In this document: positions 4,416 to 7,054 of the stretch, piece by piece
Position numbering within the stretch: position 1 is the stretch's first letter
How the letters are laid out: each line of letters begins with the position of its first letter
Origin: an uncultured Alphaproteobacteria bacterium
GTDB taxonomy: Bacteria > Pseudomonadota > Alphaproteobacteria > Rhizobiales > Aestuariivirgaceae
Reading direction: 5' to 3'
Length of the DNA: 7,054 nucleotides
Assembly: GCA_937868035.1 (NCBI GenBank)
Contig: CALMLK010000300.1
Span: forward strand, 1-7,054
The notes under the pieces: model-generated
The model's input: the letters and a program-made list of their open reading frames with translations, nothing else
What the model was told of the DNA's origin: nothing
The model's database searches: none
Program-made: the position numbers and the translations under genes

Positions 4416-6505
4416 CAATCGCAGCCGGTGATCAGCGCCTTGATCGAGCCGCCGCTGCAACCGGTGTTCTCGGCGGTGGTGGGCGAGGTCGAGGCCACCG
4501 TCATTTCGCCGGGCGTGCCGCGCATCAGGTCTGCCGTCATTGGCCGCACCGTCTTCGGCGCGAGTCGCGAACGGTAGACGTGCAGGTTCTGCAGGACCTT
4601 TTGCACGTATTGGCGTGTTTCCTGGAACGGAATCGATTCCACCCAGTCGATCGGATCAACCTGGCCCGAGCGCAGGTCGCCAAATTCAGCGACCCACTCG
4701 CGGGCGCGACGCGGACCGGCGTTGTAAGCCACAAGCGTCAGCACATAGCTACCGCCGAAATCGTCGATGAGGTCGCCGAGATGTGCCGCGCCAAGCCTCA
4801 CGTTGTAGGCGGGATCACCCTTCAGCTTGCCGGGGGCGAAGGCCACGCCATACTGGCGCGCGATCAGCTTTGCCGTGCCGGGCATCAACTGCATGAGGCC
4901 CTGTGCGCCCACCTTGCTGCCTGCATTCGGGTCGAACTCGCTTTCCTGGCGCGAGAGACCGAACACCAGCGCTTTTTCCACCGGCTTGCCCATCTGCTTC
5001 CAGTCGGGAAGACCGCGGACCGGATAGGAGTAGCTGTCGATGTCGAGGTTGCGTTGGCCCGCAGCCTTGGCAAGGCGGAGCGCCATGGTGGTGCCACCGA
5101 ACTGGTGAACCACGGAAGCTGCCGCATTCATCTCCGGCAACGAACCGAAGCGGCTCGAGATGGACCACAGGAACATGTTGAGCTGCGACTTGTCAGCGGC
5201 CTGCGCCATGATGCGGAAGGCGCGCATGACTTCGTCACGGTCCACAGCGGCGCGGGCACCGGATGTTGTGTCACCGCTCTCAATGCTCTCCGGCACATTG
5301 CCCATGCCGATTTTCTCACGCGCCAGTTGGCCGTAATAGATCGTGGAATACTGCGACGCGACCTTGTAGGCGCTGCGGGCATTGCCCTTGTCGCCTGCGG
5401 CTTCATGGGTGCGCCCGATCCAGTAGGCGGCGCGCGCCTTTTCCGTGCGGGTCGGTGCGATCTTCTGCAGGTTGGTGAAATGGCGCATCGCCGTGTCGGG
5501 CTTGTTCAGATAGCGCAATGCAATCCAGCCTGAGAGGAATTCGGCTTCCACGGCGGCATCGCCACTGGTAAGGCCATGCTGGGCGGCAATCTGGTAGCCG
5601 GTCGTCCATGTGTCACGGTGCGTCGGGCCAACGGAGCGGCGCGCCAGGATACGGCGTTCCGTCCACCACGCCTCGGGATCACCCATGTCGGCAGCGGTCG
5701 TCGGGGCAGCGGCGAGAATCGCGCGCGCCTTGCCGAACTTCTCCATGCGCCGGTAGTAGCGCGCCAAGGCATAGCGCAAGGCCGGGATGCTGCGGTTGCC
5801 GGATGACAACGCGGCATATTGCTTGTCAGCGCCACCCGTGCCGCGCAGCAATCCCTGCGCCACCTTGGCGATGTTGACGTAGCCCGAACCCATGCGCTTG
5901 GCATGGGAGACGGCAGCGGCGGAATTCTGCGCGTAGATGAGCTGCCACAGGCGGCGGCGGTAGTCCGCTTCAGAAAGTGCCGAACCGAATTCGCGGATGG
6001 CCGCGGCTTCCACCGCATCGTCCATGTCGGGATTGACCCAGGCACGCATCAGGGCGGCGCGGGCCGTCTGCTGGTCGCCAGCGGCATAGGCCGCGCGGCA
6101 CAGGGCCATGTGGCCGTAAGACGTAAAGGGCTTGCGCTGGGCGAAATGGGCCATCACCTCCGGCCCATTGGCGCCGCTTTCGAACAGGGCCTGCTCGGCG
6201 CGCTTGAGAAGCGTCTCGGTCAGCGGCCACTTCGGCGCTGCTTCGAGGAAATTCATGATGCGGCTGTAACCAGCCTTCGCGCCCTTGTCGCGCAGGAACA
6301 GGAGTTCCACCAGCTTTACCGCAGCAGGGTCGCCGGATTGGCGAGCGAGGTTGCCGGCCGTCACGTAGTCGTCCTTCAGGGCAGCGCGCACGGCATCCAC
6401 GGCGGGCGCGGCAACCGCGGGCAGGGCGCTGAAGGGCAGCGCGACAGCGGCGGAGGCGGCCATGAGGCCTTTCAGGAAATGGCGGCGGCTGACATCTGGC
6501 GTCAC
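4415..6505 (-). CDS. Tat-exported soluble lytic murein transglycosylase (Slt type)
   Basis: This 696-residue enzyme should cleave peptidoglycan glycan strands in the periplasm, forming 1,6-anhydromuramyl ends. Numbered from GTG at 6505, it starts with a Tat signal (SRRHFLK, residues 6-12), a hydrophobic stretch, and a likely cleavage near Ala32 (ALPAVA then AP). Residues about 35-480 are an alpha-helical superhelix with TPR/SEL-like helices, as in the U-domain of Slt70. The GH23 domain covers about 505-645: SRQESEF with catalytic Glu521, the GAQGLMQLMPGTA motif, AYNAGPRR (593-600) and WVESIPFQETRQYV. The tail after 650 is low in complexity and has two cysteines. The GTG start is chosen because AAGGAG lies 9 bases upstream and the Tat motif then sits at the usual distance. 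A longer frame to 6616 lacks such support. The gene diverges from dapA and overlaps the hydrolase gene by one base. Confidence 0.93.
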   Translation of the reverse strand: MTPDVSRRHFLKGLMAASAAVALPFSALPAVAAPAVDAVRAALKDDYVTAGNLARQSGDPAAVKLVELLFLRDKGAKAGYSRIMNFLEAAPKWPLTETLLKRAEQALFESGANGPEVMAHFAQRKPFTSYGHMALCRAAYAAGDQQTARAALMRAWVNPDMDDAVEAAAIREFGSALSEADYRRRLWQLIYAQNSAAAVSHAKRMGSGYVNIAKVAQGLLRGTGGADKQYAALSSGNRSIPALRYALARYYRRMEKFGKARAILAAAPTTAADMGDPEAWWTERRILARRSVGPTHRDTWTTGYQIAAQHGLTSGDAAVEAEFLSGWIALRYLNKPDTAMRHFTNLQKIAPTRTEKARAAYWIGRTHEAAGDKGNARSAYKVASQYSTIYYGQLAREKIGMGNVPESIESGDTTSGARAAVDRDEVMRAFRIMAQAADKSQLNMFLWSISSRFGSLPEMNAAASVVHQFGGTTMALRLAKAAGQRNLDIDSYSYPVRGLPDWKQMGKPVEKALVFGLSRQESEFDPNAGSKVGAQGLMQLMPGTAKLIARQYGVAFAPGKLKGDPAYNVRLGAAHLGDLIDDFGGSYVLTLVAYNAGPRRAREWVAEFGDLRSGQVDPIDWVESIPFQETRQYVQKVLQNLHVYRSRLAPKTVRPMTADLMRGTPGEMTVASTSPTTAENTGCSGGSIKALITGCD

Positions 6506-6514
6506 GCGGGGTTG

Positions 6515-6520
6515 CTCCTT
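6515..6520 (-). promoter_or_regulatory. Shine-Dalgarno site deciding the GTG start of the transglycosylase
   Basis: The minus strand reads AAGGAG here, 9 bases before the GTG at 6505-6503. This perfect site favours the GTG over the longer in-frame start at 6616 and puts the twin-arginine motif at residue 7. Confidence 0.75.
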
Positions 6521-6607
6521 CAAATGGCGTTCGTACACCGGATTGGTGGCGGGTAAAGACCAATTGCGACGGGTTTTGGGCACCAGCCAACACCCATCCG
6601 CCTTTGC

Positions 6608-6636
6608 TTGCCGCAACTCTGGCGAACGACTATGGT
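6608..6636 (+). promoter_or_regulatory. Possible sigma-70 promoter of dapA
   Basis: TTGCCG (6608-6613) and TATGGT (6631-6636) are 17 bases apart, each matching the housekeeping consensus at four of six positions. Transcription would start near 6643, giving a leader of roughly 77 bases. The match is moderate, so this is a candidate only. Confidence 0.3.
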
Positions 6637-6719
6637 GCCGCGCGAACCGGAATCCGCAGCGGCCAAGAGGCAGATTAGCGAGGGGCTGGTTTCCAATCTG
6701 TTAACCATAGGGGTTTGCC

Positions 6720-7054
6720 GTGAAGTTCCAGGGATCTTTCCCAGCCTTGATTACGCCGATGAAGAATGGTGCCGTTGACGAGGCGGCTTACCGCAAATTC
6801 GTGGCGTGGCACATCAAGGAAGGCAGCCACGGCCTCGTTCCCGTTGGCACAACCGGAGAGAGCCCCACGGTGACGCCTGCCGAGCACAAGCGCCTCATCG
6901 AAATCTGCGTGGAAGAAGCCCGCGGCAAGGTTCCGGTGATTGCGGGCGCCGGCTCGAACAACACGGCCGCAGCCATCGAATACGCCGCCCATGCCAAAAA
7001 GGCCGGTGCCGATGCGGCGCTGACGATTTTCGATGCGGGCAAACGCAGCGCCGA
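6720..7054 (+). CDS. dapA: 4-hydroxy-tetrahydrodipicolinate synthase, partial (N-terminal part)
   Basis: DapA condenses pyruvate with aspartate semialdehyde in the cytoplasm, the first committed step of the diaminopimelate/lysine pathway that supplies peptidoglycan cross-links. The visible 111 residues start [12 protein letters not shown] and contain VGTTGESPT (42-50) with the catalytic Thr44-Thr45 pair, [10 protein letters not shown], and [17 protein letters not shown] (71-87), all typical. The GTG start at 6720 puts Thr44-Thr45 at the same positions as in E. coli DapA, and AGGGG at 6709-6713 is a fair ribosome binding site. The gene runs off the window. After GADAALTI the expected TPYYN motif with the catalytic tyrosine is missing: residues 104-111 read FDAGKRSA. 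This may be a chimeric contig end or real damage. The Schiff-base lysine lies beyond the edge. Confidence 0.88.
   Translation, partial: MKFQGSFPALITPMKNGAVDEAAYRKFVAWHIKEGSHGLVPVGTTGESPTVTPAEHKRLIEICVEEARGKVPVIAGAGSNNTAAAIEYAAHAKKAGADAALTIFDAGKRSA

Larger units (their letters stand above)
6506..6719. other. Divergent intergenic region between transglycosylase and dapA
   Basis: This stretch of 214 bases should hold the promoters for the minus-strand transglycosylase-hydrolase pair and for dapA. GC is lower than in the genes. The only promoter-like pair I found reads toward dapA. I see no obvious hairpin, riboswitch or small gene in it. Confidence 0.6.

Noticed and set aside
3540..4460. Longer hydrolase from TTG at 4460
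   Set aside because: It adds 15 basic residues overlapping the transglycosylase end. The ATG at 4415 with the TGATG overlap is the better start.
4373..5533. 386-codon plus-strand frame opposite the transglycosylase
   Set aside because: It lies antisense to well-recognised catalytic motifs and has no domain of its own.
4415..6616. Longer transglycosylase from 6616
   Set aside because: It would bury the Tat signal 43 residues inside the protein. AAGGAG before the GTG at 6505 supports the shorter form.

Overview
The window looks like chromosomal DNA of a high-GC alphaproteobacterium, probably of the Hyphomicrobiales (Rhizobiales). Three things point there: a recognisable dapA divergent from a soluble lytic transglycosylase gene, a membrane-anchored protein with the helix-3-turn-helix domain typical of alphaproteobacteria, and GCC/GGC/CTG-rich codon use. 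No tRNA, rRNA, CRISPR array, insertion sequence or phage gene is visible. The genus cannot be told from the sequence alone. Both ends look unusual, so the window may be a short contig.

Bases 1-370 are about 54% GC by hand count, lower than the rest, and contain no convincing gene; a cluster of AACGTT-type palindromes lies at 61-114. A tightly packed plus-strand operon follows. It encodes (1) a 761-residue envelope protein with an N-terminal membrane anchor, a BON-like domain, five degenerate Ig-like repeats and a C-terminal OmpA peptidoglycan-binding domain (371-2656); (2) a 43-residue single-pass membrane protein (2666-2797); and (3) a 229-residue protein with one membrane helix, a long Ala/Pro linker and a C-terminal H3TH domain (2815-3504). 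A strong hairpin terminator at 3529-3551 ends the operon.

Converging on it from the right is a minus-strand pair: a Tat-exported Slt-type lytic transglycosylase (GTG start at 6505) and an alpha/beta hydrolase, joined by a TGATG stop/start overlap at 4413-4417. The hydrolase stop codon lies partly inside the loop of the shared terminator. A 214-base divergent intergenic region separates the transglycosylase from dapA, which starts with GTG at 6720 and runs off the right edge. Its last ten or so codons do not match the DapA consensus, which suggests a chimeric end or a damaged gene.

Together the genes have a cell-wall theme: a peptidoglycan-binding envelope protein, a peptidoglycan-cleaving enzyme, and DapA, which supplies the lysine/diaminopimelate pathway. 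The three-gene operon is the least understood part. Predicted topologies place the OmpA/Ig part in the periplasm and the H3TH domain in the cytoplasm, and the two smaller proteins share a similar GxxxG transmembrane segment. An envelope-spanning complex is a reasonable but untested inference.
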